Source: Sphingomonadales bacterium (GTDB taxonomy: Bacteria > Pseudomonadota > Alphaproteobacteria > Sphingomonadales > Sphingomonadaceae). Taken from it: DNA of 64,000 nt. Made by a program: the position numbers and the translations under genes. Below, piece by piece: positions 51,255 through 61,819 of this stretch. The notes beneath the pieces are model-generated. The model saw only the letters and a program-made list of their open reading frames with translations. It made no database searches and was not told the origin of the DNA. Numbering within the stretch: position 1 is the first letter of the stretch; each line of letters starts with the position of its first letter. Location of the stretch: the NCBI GenBank assembly GCA_016714795.1, contig JADKCA010000001.1, positions 434,001-498,000 of the forward strand. The letters are read 5' to 3'.

Positions 51255-52663
51255 GCAAGGCCATAAGGCACGACGCCGCGCCGGTCCGGATCGACGACAA
51301 TCTCCCGATCACTGGGCGGAAAGGCGCGCTGGTCGCAATCGGGGCGCGGGCAGAGACGGCACGAGACGCCGATCCGCGTCACGCTGCGTTCGGACGCGAG
51401 ATCGAGTCCGTCGGCATAGATGAATTCGCGCGCATGATCGACCTCGCACCCCAGCGCGACGGCATAGCGGCGGGGCGAGCGGTCATAGCTGCCCGAAGGC
51501 TTGACCAGCCCCTTCGCCATAGAAACATAACGCACGCCATCAGGCGTTTCCGCAAGCTGGACAAGGATACGGTCGGGGATCGCGACCGCCTCATGCACGA
51601 TCCATAACGGGCAAGCCCCGCCAAAGCGCGCAAATTGCAGGCGCGTGGCGGAATGACGCTTGGTGATGTTGCCCGCCATGTCGACCCGGCAAAAGAAGAA
51701 GGGCACCCCGCGCGTGCCGGGCCGCTGCAGTGTGGAGAGGCGGTGACAGGCCTGTTCGAAGCTGACGCCGAACAATTGCCGCAGCCGGTCTATATCGTGT
51801 CGTACCGCGCGGGCCTCCTCCCGGAACCGCGCATAGGGCATCAGGATCGCGCCCGCTGCATAATTGGCCAGTCCGATCGAGAGCAATTGCCGTGCCGCAG
51901 CAGTCCTCAGCCGCGCGCCTTCCACCACGGCGCTGATTTCTTCGCGCAAAGCCAGCGCGGCGAGCTGGTGGGCAAGCTGGAAGCGCTGGCTTTCGGCGGG
52001 CTGGCCTTGGTCAATCACCAGATGCCCCATCTCCGCATCATAGTCGCGCAAGCCCGCATGGCCGGTATAGACGAGGGAGACCGAGAGGGCGTTGCGCAGA
52101 TAGAGTTCCAGCCCCTCCAGGGCGGGCGTCAGGTCGCGTCCGCGCAACATGTCTCCCAACCGCTCGGCAGCTTCATCAAGCACGCCGACATAATTGCCCG
52201 CTTCATGAAACCAGTCACGGACCTCTTCCCACGGCAGGCGGCTACCTTGCACTGTGTCCGCATCAAGCGCTTCATCCACGATCTCCAGCCGCTGCCCCGC
52301 GCGCCTGTAGGCCGCGTGCATGGCGATGAACTGATCGGCAAAAGCGGGCTGCTGCTCTGCAATGCGGGCGAGCTGTTCAGGGGGGAGGGTGGCCGCGAAC
52401 AGCGGGTCTGCCGCCGCCTCGCGCAAGGCGGCAAAGCGGCGGGTGGCGGCGTCTTCCTCAAATTCCTGCCAGTCGAGCGGAAAATCGCGCGCCAAGGCTT
52501 CAAGCAGGGCGGGCGTGAGGGGACGATCATCATGCTCCAGCTGCGAGAGGTAAGAGACCGAAATCCCCAGCCGCGCCGCCATATCGACTTGTTTCAGGCC
52601 CTTGGCCGCGCGCAGCGCTTTCAAACGGTTCCCGGCAAAGATGCGGCGTTTGGTGGCGCTCAT
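51251..52663 (-). CDS. Short-chain fatty acyl-CoA regulator (ScfR/PccR-type transcription factor)
   Basis: 470 residues: an XRE-type helix-turn-helix (AKGLKQVDMAARLGISVSYLSQLEHDDR, about 18-45), a central IrrE/ImmA-like domain (FQLAHQLAALALREEI, without a full HExxH) and a C-terminal ScfR domain with cysteines CRLCPRPDC. In Rhodobacter sphaeroides the ScfR member PccR senses propionyl-CoA and activates the propionyl-CoA carboxylase gene. Here the gene is divergent from pccB, with TTTGCAA boxes between, which fits the same role. Confidence 0.9.
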   Translation of the reverse strand: MSATKRRIFAGNRLKALRAAKGLKQVDMAARLGISVSYLSQLEHDDRPLTPALLEALARDFPLDWQEFEEDAATRRFAALREAAADPLFAATLPPEQLARIAEQQPAFADQFIAMHAAYRRAGQRLEIVDEALDADTVQGSRLPWEEVRDWFHEAGNYVGVLDEAAERLGDMLRGRDLTPALEGLELYLRNALSVSLVYTGHAGLRDYDAEMGHLVIDQGQPAESQRFQLAHQLAALALREEISAVVEGARLRTAAARQLLSIGLANYAAGAILMPYARFREEARAVRHDIDRLRQLFGVSFEQACHRLSTLQRPGTRGVPFFFCRVDMAGNITKRHSATRLQFARFGGACPLWIVHEAVAIPDRILVQLAETPDGVRYVSMAKGLVKPSGSYDRSPRRYAVALGCEVDHAREFIYADGLDLASERSVTRIGVSCRLCPRPDCDQRAFPPSDREIVVDPDRRGVVPYGLA

Positions 52664-52669
52664 AAGACC

Positions 52670-52741
52670 CTTTGCGCCTTTGCGCCTTTGCGCGAACTCA
52701 AAGAGGATTTAGGGCTCGCGCAAAGGCGCAAAGGCGCAAAG
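52670..52741. repeat. 25-bp perfect inverted repeat made of TTTGCGCC units
   Basis: Three tandem TTTGCGCC/G units at 52670-52694 are exactly repeated in reverse at 52717-52741, with a 22-base spacer. It lies seven bases upstream of the ScfR gene start. A related copy with CTTCGCG variants lies at 59487-59554, so it is probably a dispersed palindromic repeat rather than a dedicated operator, although it may act on the regulator's transcript or promoter. Confidence 0.8.
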
Positions 52742-52797
52742 TAAACTATCATGTCAAAGCTCCGTCGCACCCGGCCGCGCGGGAATGGCTTTGGTAG

Positions 52798-52842
52798 TTT
52801 GCAAAATTGAACTTTGCAACTTTGCAAATTCACATTTGCAAT
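52798..52842. promoter_or_regulatory. Four TTTGCAA boxes, candidate ScfR (PccR) operator for pccB
   Basis: TTTGCAAA at 52798-52805, TTTGCAAC at 52813-52820, TTTGCAAA at 52821-52828 and TTTGCAAT at 52835-52842, 59 bases before the pccB start. The PccR site described in Rhodobacter sphaeroides is a TTTGCAAA pair separated by four bases. Spacing differs here (15, 8 and 14 bases between starts), so the assignment is by motif and context. Confidence 0.7.
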
Positions 52843-52900
52843 TCCCATGCGCCCGCGCCATCCCGCACGCTTCGCATTTCAAGAAAAGACGGGGAAATCC

Positions 52901-54433
52901 ATGTCCGCCAATATCGCCGAACTCGAAAGCCGCCGCAGCCAAGCCCTGTTGGGTGGGGGGCAGAAGCGGATCGACGCGCAGCACAGCAAGGGGCGTCTGA
53001 CGGCGCGCGAACGGCTCGATATCCTGCTCGACGAAGGCAGCTTTGAAGAGATCGACATGTATGTCGAGCACAACTGCACCGATTTCGGCATGGAAAACCA
53101 GAAGTTCCCCGGCGATGGCGTGGTGACGGGCAGTGGCACGATCAATGGCCGCTTGGTCTATGTCTTCTCTCAGGATTTCACCGTGTTCGGCGGCTCGCTT
53201 TCCGAACGCTTTGCGCAGAAGATGTGCAAGGTGATGGACATGGCGATGAAGGTCGGCGCGCCGGTGATCGGTCTGAACGATTCAGGCGGCGCGCGCATTC
53301 AGGAGGGTGTGGCGTCGCTCGGCGGTTATGCCGAAGTGTTCCAGCGCAACACTCTGGCATCAGGCGTCATCCCGCAGATCAGCCTGATCATGGGACCGTG
53401 CGCGGGCGGCGCGGTCTACTCGCCTGCCATGACGGACTTCATCTTCATGGTGAAGGATTCGAGCTACATGTTCGTGACCGGCCCGGACGTGGTGAAGACC
53501 GTCACCAACGAAGTCGTGACGCAGGAAGAACTCGGCGGCGCGACCACGCACACCACCAAATCGGGCGTGGCGGACAATGCGTTCGAGAATGATATCGAGG
53601 CGCTGCTCGCGACGCGCGATTTCTTCGATTATCTGCCCGAAAACAACCGCACCGGCGTGCCCGAGCGCCCCACGACCGACCCGTGGAACCGCGAAGAGCC
53701 GAGCCTCGACACGCTGATCCCGCCGAGCGCGAACCAGCCCTATGACATGAAGGAGCTGATCCGGAAGACGGTGGATGAAGGCGAGTTTTTCGAAGTGCAG
53801 CCGGGTCATGCGGGCAATATCGTGATCGGCTTTGGCCGCATCGAAGGCCGCACCGTGGGCATCGTCGCCAACCAGCCGATGGTGCTGGCGGGCGTGCTCG
53901 ATATCAACTCGTCGAAGAAGGCAGGCCGCTTCGTCCGCTTCTGTGATGCGTTCGAAATTCCGATCATCACCTTTGTGGATGTGCCCGGCTTCCTGCCCGG
54001 CACCGCGCAGGAGTATAACGGCATCATCAAGCACGGCGCGAAGCTGCTCTTCGCCTATGCCGAAGCGACCGTGCCCAAGATCACCGTCATCACCCGCAAG
54101 GCCTATGGCGGCGCCTATGACGTGATGGCCTCAAAGCATCTGCGCGGCGATCTGAACTATGCCTGGCCCACGGCTGAAATCGCCGTGATGGGCGCGAAGG
54201 GCGCGGTGGAAATCATCTTCCGCAGCGACATTGGCGATCCGGAGAAGATTGCCGAGCGCACCAAGGAATATGAAGACCGCTTCGCCAACCCGTTCGTGGC
54301 GGCGAGCAAGGGCTTCATTGACGATGTGATTTATCCGCATTCGACGCGGAAGCGGATTGCGCTGGGGTTGCGGAAGTTAAGGAACAAGACGCTGGAGAAT
54401 CCGTGGAAGAAGCATGACAATATTCCGCTGTGA
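52901..54433 (+). CDS. pccB: Propionyl-CoA carboxylase beta subunit
   Basis: Carboxyltransferase subunit that uses carboxybiotin from the alpha subunit to make methylmalonyl-CoA. 510 residues from the ATG at 52901 (GGGGAAATCC upstream; longer upstream frames cross the operator boxes). The family pattern is present: RLTARERLDILLDEGSFEE, NDSGGARIQEGVASLGGY, IMGPCAGGAVYSPAMTDF, and the C-terminal YGGAYDVMASKHLRGDLNYAWP and GAKGAVEIIF. It is first in the propionyl-CoA operon. The partner pccA lies at 59.8 kb. Confidence 0.95.
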   Translation: MSANIAELESRRSQALLGGGQKRIDAQHSKGRLTARERLDILLDEGSFEEIDMYVEHNCTDFGMENQKFPGDGVVTGSGTINGRLVYVFSQDFTVFGGSLSERFAQKMCKVMDMAMKVGAPVIGLNDSGGARIQEGVASLGGYAEVFQRNTLASGVIPQISLIMGPCAGGAVYSPAMTDFIFMVKDSSYMFVTGPDVVKTVTNEVVTQEELGGATTHTTKSGVADNAFENDIEALLATRDFFDYLPENNRTGVPERPTTDPWNREEPSLDTLIPPSANQPYDMKELIRKTVDEGEFFEVQPGHAGNIVIGFGRIEGRTVGIVANQPMVLAGVLDINSSKKAGRFVRFCDAFEIPIITFVDVPGFLPGTAQEYNGIIKHGAKLLFAYAEATVPKITVITRKAYGGAYDVMASKHLRGDLNYAWPTAEIAVMGAKGAVEIIFRSDIGDPEKIAERTKEYEDRFANPFVAASKGFIDDVIYPHSTRKRIALGLRKLRNKTLENPWKKHDNIPL

Positions 54434-54446
54434 GGAGTAGTAGGCT

Positions 54447-54660
54447 GTGGCTACCTATGGTGATATCCAAGACTATGTTCGATCGCACTATGACTTCGTG
54501 CCAAAAAGCTGCTGGATAGCGCACATCAAGAGCGAACATGGGTTGACCAATAGGATCGCATTTAATCGTCATTCCGAAGACGGGAGAGTCCATCCATGTC
54601 CTGAAAAAAAGGCGCGCAGAGCTTGAAGAGGCGATGCGTAAGCTTGGAGTGATAATATGA
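54447..54660 (+). CDS. Small conserved protein with a YGDIQDYV motif (frameshifted as read)
   Basis: A GTG at 54447 with GGAG upstream begins ATYGDIQDYVRSHYDF, then VPKSCWIAHIK and EHGLTNR, then VHPCPEK. I recognise a small, widespread proteobacterial family of about 70-75 residues with unknown function. The frame ends early at 54626 because the A7 run 54604-54610 has one A too many. Removing one gives KRRAELEEAMRKLGVII and a stop at 54660 that overlaps the next gene as ATGA, for 70 residues. The restored coupling supports a sequence error. Confidence 0.65.
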
Positions 54661-55094
54661 AATTAGGCCGTCTCAACCACATCGGCGTTGCAACGCCGTC
54701 CATTGCGGACTCCATCGCCTTTTACCGCGATGTGATGGGCGCGACCAAAATCCACGCGCCGTTTGCCATGCCCGATCAGCAGCTCACCGTCTGCTTCGTT
54801 GATACGCCGGGTGAGAATGGCACGGCGGGCACGCAGATCGAGCTGATCGAGCCGCTGCCGGGCAATACCAGCATCACCGGTTTTCTCGCAAAGAACCCGC
54901 AAGGGGGGCAGCACCACATGTGCTACGAAGTGCCCGACATCATGGCCGCCAAGGCGGAGTTTGAAGCGATGGGCAAGCGCGTGCTGGGTGAGCCGCGCAT
55001 AGGCGCGCATGGCACGCTGATCTTCTTCGTCCATCCCAAGGATATGGGCGGGGTGCTGACCGAGATTATGGAGACGCCAAAGGGAGCGCATTAA
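54657..55094 (+). CDS. mce: Methylmalonyl-CoA epimerase
   Basis: Interconverts the 2S and 2R forms of methylmalonyl-CoA, linking propionyl-CoA carboxylase to the mutase. 145 residues of the vicinal-oxygen-chelate fold. Metal ligands are suggested in GRLNHIGVAT (His8), QHHMCYEV and the C-terminal GVLTEIME glutamate. PGENGTAGTQIELIEPLPG is the typical mid-segment. It overlaps the small upstream gene as ATGA and is followed by a palindromic repeat. Confidence 0.94.
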   Translation: MKLGRLNHIGVATPSIADSIAFYRDVMGATKIHAPFAMPDQQLTVCFVDTPGENGTAGTQIELIEPLPGNTSITGFLAKNPQGGQHHMCYEVPDIMAAKAEFEAMGKRVLGEPRIGAHGTLIFFVHPKDMGGVLTEIMETPKGAH

Positions 55095-55098
55095 GAAA

Positions 55099-55218
55099 AG
55101 CCCCCCGCCCCTTTAGGGGAGGGGATGGGGGTGGGGGCTGTGAGACAGTCCCTTCGCTTCCAGCATTGAACCGGGTGGACAAGCCCCACCCCAACCCCTC
55201 CCCTGAAGGGGAGGGGCT
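55099..55218. repeat. Palindromic repeat (CCCCTGAAGGGGAGGGG family), intergenic copy
   Basis: Left arm AGCCCCCCGCCCCTTTAGGG and its continuation pair with the right arm beginning CCCCACCCCAACCCCTCCCC and ending GGGGAGGGGCT, with an unrelated loop between. It lies between mce and the enoyl-CoA hydratase gene. The same family is inserted inside the methylmalonyl-CoA mutase gene at 58154-58255. Confidence 0.8.
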
Positions 55219-55232
55219 ATAAGGAGACTAAA

Positions 55233-56018
55233 ATGACTTACGAAACGATATTGACCGAGCGCAAGGGCGACGTCCTGATTATCACGCTGAACCGTCCGGA
55301 GCGGCTGAATGCCGCCTCGATCCAGCTCGCTCAGGAACTGGGTGCGGCCTTCTACGATCTGGACGGCGCGCGCGCTGTGCTGATCACGGGTGCAGGCAAG
55401 GGCTTTTGTTCAGGGGCCGATCTGGCCGCACGCGGGGAATCGAGCGCGCTTGAGCAAAAGGGCGGCAGCCACCGCGCCTTGCAGAATTTCTACAATCCGT
55501 TGATCACCCAGATCCTGCGCTGCCCGGTGCCGGTGGTGACGGCCGTGAACGGCGCGGCCGCCGGTGTTGGCTGCTCGATCGCGCTGGCTGGCGATTTCGT
55601 GATGGCATCGAAAAGCGCCTATTTCCTTCAGGCGTTCGTCAACATCGGGCTGGTTCCCGATGGCGGCTCCACCTGGCTGCTGGCGCGCGCCATCGGTCGT
55701 GCCCGCGCCACGCGGATGATGATGCTGGGTGAAAAGATCGGTGCGGAACAGGCTGAAGACTGGGGCCTGATCTACAAGGCTGTGGATGGCGAAGCTCTGA
55801 TGGACGAAGCGCTCGCGCTCGCCACGCGCCTTTCCGAAGGGCCGACCGTCTCTTATTCGACGATGAAGGCGAATATCCAGACCGCGCTCGATGGCACCGT
55901 GTCGCAGGTTCTGCTGGCCGAAGCCGAAGGGCAGCGCGTGGCCGGGGCAAGCGCCGATGCGATGGAAGGCGGCATGGCCTTCCTGCAAAAGCGGAAGGCT
56001 GAGTTCAAGGGGCGCTGA
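55233..56018 (+). CDS. Enoyl-CoA hydratase/isomerase family protein
   Basis: 261 residues of the crotonase fold. The oxyanion-hole segments are LITGAGKGFCSGADLAARGE and AAGVGCSIALAGDFVMAS. The catalytic region FVNIGLVPDGGSTWLL has Asp in place of one usual Glu, which resembles the isomerase-type (PaaG-like) members. The exact substrate is unknown. It sits inside the propionyl-CoA operon and may act on short branched acyl-CoAs. It follows the repeat element with an AAGGAG site and overlaps the GST gene by one base (TGATG). Confidence 0.9.
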   Translation: MTYETILTERKGDVLIITLNRPERLNAASIQLAQELGAAFYDLDGARAVLITGAGKGFCSGADLAARGESSALEQKGGSHRALQNFYNPLITQILRCPVPVVTAVNGAAAGVGCSIALAGDFVMASKSAYFLQAFVNIGLVPDGGSTWLLARAIGRARATRMMMLGEKIGAEQAEDWGLIYKAVDGEALMDEALALATRLSEGPTVSYSTMKANIQTALDGTVSQVLLAEAEGQRVAGASADAMEGGMAFLQKRKAEFKGR

Positions 56019-56629
56019 TGCTCTTCTTCAACACGCCCAGTCCCGCGCCCAATCCGCGCAGGGTCCGCATCTTTGCGGCGGAGAAGGGGATATCGTTGCC
56101 AACGCGCGATATCTCCATCATCGCTGGCGAGCACAAAGCGGACGACTATCTGGCGCTCAATGCGCGCGGGCAGACGCCTTCGTTGCAGCTGGATGACGGC
56201 ACGGTGATTGCGGAAAGCGTTGCCATCTGCCGCTATCTGGAAGGCGTGCATCCCGAACCGCCGCTGTTTGGCCGCGATGCGCGCGAACAGGCGCTAATCG
56301 AGATGTGGAGCCGCAGGGTCGAAATGATCCTGATGCCGCCGGTGGGCGCAGTCTGGGTGCATACCCATGCTTTCACCGCGCGGCTGCCGGGCCGAAATGC
56401 CGAATGGGGTGAAGCCAACCGCCCGCGAGCCCTGGATGCACTGCGCTTTTTCGACTCTTCCCTGTGCGACCGCGAATTTCTCGCCGCCGATCACTATTCG
56501 ATCGCTGACATTCTGCTTTTGACCACGGTCGATTTCGCCGCGTTCATCGGCATCGAAATGCCAGACGATCTCGCTTCCCTGCGTGCATGGCATGCGCGCG
56601 TTTCCGCCCGGCCCAGCGCCGTAGCTTGA
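56018..56629 (+). CDS. Glutathione S-transferase family protein
   Basis: 203 residues. The N-terminal thioredoxin-like domain starts MLFFNTPSPAPNPRRVRIFAAEK and has the GSH-binding cis-Pro (GQTPSLQLDDG) and ESVAICRYLEG loop. An all-helical C-terminal domain follows (YSIADILLLTTVDFA). The catalytic Ser/Cys near the start is not obvious from sequence alone. The role within this operon is unclear; it could detoxify or isomerise an acyl intermediate, or be a passenger. It overlaps the hydratase stop by one base. Confidence 0.9.
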   Translation: MLFFNTPSPAPNPRRVRIFAAEKGISLPTRDISIIAGEHKADDYLALNARGQTPSLQLDDGTVIAESVAICRYLEGVHPEPPLFGRDAREQALIEMWSRRVEMILMPPVGAVWVHTHAFTARLPGRNAEWGEANRPRALDALRFFDSSLCDREFLAADHYSIADILLLTTVDFAAFIGIEMPDDLASLRAWHARVSARPSAVA

Positions 56630-56640
56630 AGGTTATGAAG

Positions 56641-58866
<2,226 letters not shown>

Positions 58867-58878
58867 GGAGTCACCGCA

Positions 58879-59340
58879 ATGAGCAGTTCCCAGCCCAGTG
58901 CCTTCTTGCCGATTGCCGCGATGATGTTTGCCGCCGGGATCGGTATTCCGGTCTTTGCGGCATTCAACGCTGGTCTTGGCAAACAGCTCGGCGGGCCGAT
59001 TGTGGCCACGGCAGCGGCGTTTGGGGTTGGGCTGGTCATTGCGTTGATCCTCGTCGCGCTGACCGGATTTCCGCAGCGGGAGGACTTGCACTTTGATACG
59101 CCCTACATCTGGTTCGGCGCGGTGTTCATCCTGTTTTACGGGGTGTCCGTCACTTATGCCGCACCGCGCATCGGGCTGGGGAATGCGATATTCTTCGTGC
59201 TGCTGGGGCAGATTGTAGCCGCCGCCGCGATTGACCATTTCGGCTGGCTGGGTTCGATCCAGAGTTCACTGACGCCTAAACGGCTGCTGGGCATCGCGGT
59301 GATGGCCTTTGGGCTTTGTCTGTCGAGGAAAGCGCTGTGA
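58879..59340 (+). CDS. DMT superfamily permease of the YdcZ type
   Basis: 153 residues with four to five hydrophobic helices (MMFAAGIGIPVFAAFNAGLGKQLGG; GFGVGLVIALILVAL-type segment; ILFYGVSVTYAAPRIGLGNAIFFVLLGQIVAAAAIDHFGWLG). This is the single-repeat DMT_YdcZ family (PF04657), and such small permeases may work as dimers. The substrate is unknown. It follows the mutase by 12 bases and probably shares its transcript. Confidence 0.85.
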   Translation: MSSSQPSAFLPIAAMMFAAGIGIPVFAAFNAGLGKQLGGPIVATAAAFGVGLVIALILVALTGFPQREDLHFDTPYIWFGAVFILFYGVSVTYAAPRIGLGNAIFFVLLGQIVAAAAIDHFGWLGSIQSSLTPKRLLGIAVMAFGLCLSRKAL

Positions 59341-59388
59341 GGCCGATCAACTGCGTTACGGCTGGTGGTCAAGCGATTGACCCTCACC

Positions 59389-59480
59389 CGTCATTGCGAG
59401 CGCAGCGCGGCAATCCAGCGGTGGAACGCGCCACTGGGTTGCCCCGTCGCCCAAATGCGAGCTGGGCTCCTCGCAATGGC
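59389..59480. repeat. Degenerate palindromic repeat (GTCATTGCGAGCG family)
   Basis: Left part CGTCATTGCGAGCGCAGCG followed by GGCAATCCAG, and a decayed right part ending CTCGCAATGG. This is a widespread bacterial intergenic palindrome of the GTCATTGCGAGCG type. It lies in the 232-base spacer after the YdcZ gene, next to a second repeat. Confidence 0.7.
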
Positions 59481-59486
59481 GGGAAC

Positions 59487-59554
59487 CTTTGCGCCTTCGC
59501 GCCTTCGCGTGAACCCAATCTTCTTTTTTCACGCGAAGACGCGAAAACGCGCAG
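59487..59554. repeat. Second copy of the TTTGCGCC inverted repeat family
   Basis: Arms CTTTGCGCCTTCGCGCC (59487-59513 region) and the reverse complement ending GCGAAAACGCGCAG (59528-59554) surround an AATCTTCTTTTTT loop. Compared with the copy at 52670-52741, C/T substitutions turn TTTGCGCC into CTTCGCG units. Its presence here shows this is a repeat family, not a site special to the ScfR promoter. Confidence 0.75.
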
Positions 59555-59572
59555 ATTGATGGAGTGCTCAGG

Positions 59573-59794
59573 ATGAGTGGCTGGCGAGGTCGCATCCTTG
59601 CAGTTTTCTCCATGCTGTGGGGGCTGATCGTTTTGGGTGCTCTGGCACTTGCATGGTTGGCGCGCGACTACATGCTTTCGCCAGAGACGGGCTGGCAGTC
59701 GGCGTTGCTAGAAAGCGGCGCGATTCTAGGCCTTGGCTGGGCGGTTTGGTTTGGTGTTTTTCGCTTGATGCGTTGGTTTGAAGAAAGAAGCTAA
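59573..59794 (+). CDS. Small membrane protein
   Basis: 73 residues from the ATG at 59573 (CAGG upstream). It has two hydrophobic stretches (ILAVFSMLWGLIVLGALALAWLA and LLESGAILGLGWAVWFGVFRLM) with a short loop, so probably two membrane spans. No family is recognised. The stop is one base before the pccA start, which suggests translational coupling with the carboxylase gene. Confidence 0.6.
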   Translation: MSGWRGRILAVFSMLWGLIVLGALALAWLARDYMLSPETGWQSALLESGAILGLGWAVWFGVFRLMRWFEERS

Positions 59795-59795
59795 A

Positions 59796-61816
59796 ATGTT
59801 CAAAAAAATCCTCATAGCAAACCGTGGCGAAATTGCTTGCCGCGTGATCAAAACCGCCCAGCGCATGGGCATCAAGACCGTTGCAGTCTATTCGGATGCC
59901 GATGCCCGCGCGCCGTTTGTGCAGATGGCGGACGAAGCCGTGCATATCGGCCCGTCGCCTGCCGCGCAGTCCTATCTGATCGCCGACAAGATCATCGCGG
60001 CGTGCAAGGCGACCGGCGCGGAGGCGGTGCATCCGGGCTATGGCTTCCTCTCCGAACGCACCTCGTTTGCTGAGCAGCTCAAGGCAGAGGGCATCGAATT
60101 TATCGGCCCGCCGGTGAACGCGATTGCGGCGATGGGCGACAAGATCGAGTCCAAGAAGCTTGCCAAGGCGGCAGGCGTCAATGTCGTTCCCGGCTTTGTC
60201 GGCGAGATTGAGGATACCGAACATGCCGTGCGCATTTCGGACGAGATCGGCTATCCGGTGATGATGAAGGCTTCGGCAGGCGGCGGCGGCAAGGGGATGC
60301 GGCTGGCCTATAATGAGAAGGACGTGCGCGAAGGCTTCGAAGCGACCAAGCGCGAGGGGCTGAATTCGTTCGGCGACGACCGCGTGTTCATCGAGAAATT
60401 CATCCTCAATCCGCGCCATATCGAAATCCAGATTTTGGGCGATAAGCACGGCAATGTGCTGTATCTGAACGAACGCGAATGCTCGATCCAGCGGCGGCAC
60501 CAGAAGGTGGTGGAAGAAGCGCCATCGCCCTTCGTCACGCCCAAGATGCGCAAGGCGATGGGCGAGCAGTGCGTCGCGCTCTCCAAGGCTGTCGGCTATT
60601 ACTCGGCAGGCACGGTCGAGCTGATCGTCTCGGGCGCGGACCCGAGCGGCGAGAGCTTTTACTTCCTTGAAATGAACACGCGCCTTCAGGTGGAGCATCC
60701 CGTGACGGAAGCGATCACCGGCGTCGATCTGGTCGAACAGATGATCCGCGTGGCTTACGGTGAAAAGCTGCCGATGACGCAGGACGATGTGAAGATCGAC
60801 GGCTGGGCGATTGAAAACCGCGTCTATGCCGAAGACCCATATCGCGGCTTCCTGCCCTCCACCGGGCGTCTGACGCGCTACATCCCGCCGGTCAAAGGCT
60901 GGACCGATGACGGCGCGAAAATGGCCGTCGCGGTGTTGCGGGTGTGCGCGTGGATGACGGCGTCTATGATGGCGGCGAAGTCTCTATGTTCTACGACCCG
61001 ATGATCGCCAAGCTGGTGACGTGGGGCAAGACGCGCGACGAAGCGGCGGATTTGCAGGTGGCGGCGCTCGACCGGTTCGAGATCGAAGGCCTCGGCCACA
61101 ACATCGATTTCGTCTCGGCGATCATGCAGCACCCGCGCTTCCGTTCGGGCGAGCTGACGACGGGCTTTATCGCGGAAGAATATCCCGATGGCTTCACGGG
61201 TGCACCGGCCAATGAAGACCTTACGCGCAAGCTCTGTGCGATTGCGGGCGTCGTCGCCAAGCGCAATTCGGATCGTGCCCGCCAGATTGACGGGCAGCTG
61301 GGCGGTCCGCTTGCCCCGATCCGCGAATGGCAGGTCTCCATCGACAAGGTGAAGCATGAAGTCGTAGTGCGCGATGGCAAGGTGCAGGTGGATGGCGTGG
61401 AACTGCCGCTGGAGATCGATTACGTTCCCGGTGCGCGGATGATCCATGCGAAGGCAGGTGGTGAAAGCATGGCGGTGAAGGTCGCCAAGTCGGGCTCCGG
61501 CTTCCGGATGACGGCGCGCGGGGCCTCGCACGGCGTGACATGCCTGCCCGCCAGCGTGGCGCATCTGACAGCACACATGATCGAAAAGATCCCGCCGGAT
61601 CTCTCCAAATATCTCATCTGCCCGATGCCGGGCCTGCTCACCGCGCTGCATGTGGAAGCGGGTGACAAGGTGGAGGCGGGCCAGCCGCTCGCCATCATCG
61701 AAGCGATGAAGATGGAGAACATCCTGCGCGCCGAAAAGGCGGGGACGGTGAAGCTGGTGAATGCAGCGGCGGGCGAAAGCCTGCCAGTGGATGCCATCAT
61801 TCTCGAAATGGAGTGA
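59796..61816 (+). CDS. pccA: Propionyl-CoA carboxylase alpha subunit (frameshifted as read)
   Basis: Biotin-dependent subunit pairing with PccB. From the ATG at 59796 (MFKKILIANRGEIACRV), the ATP-grasp biotin carboxylase domain is complete (KASAGGGGKGMRLA; ERECSIQRRHQKVVEEAPS; EMNTRLQVEHPVTEA). The frame breaks at the GGG run 60940-60942. One more G restores RGVRVDDGVYDGGEVSMFYDPMIAKLVTWG and the C-terminal carrier domain with biotinyl Lys in EAMKMEN, for about 673 residues. The operon and the missing single base argue for a sequence error, not a pseudogene. Confidence 0.92.
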
Positions 61817-61819
61817 TAC

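Noticed and set aside
52670..52741. TTTGCGCC units as a short CRISPR-like array
   Set aside because: Only 8-base units, contiguous without spacers, and arranged as an inverted repeat.
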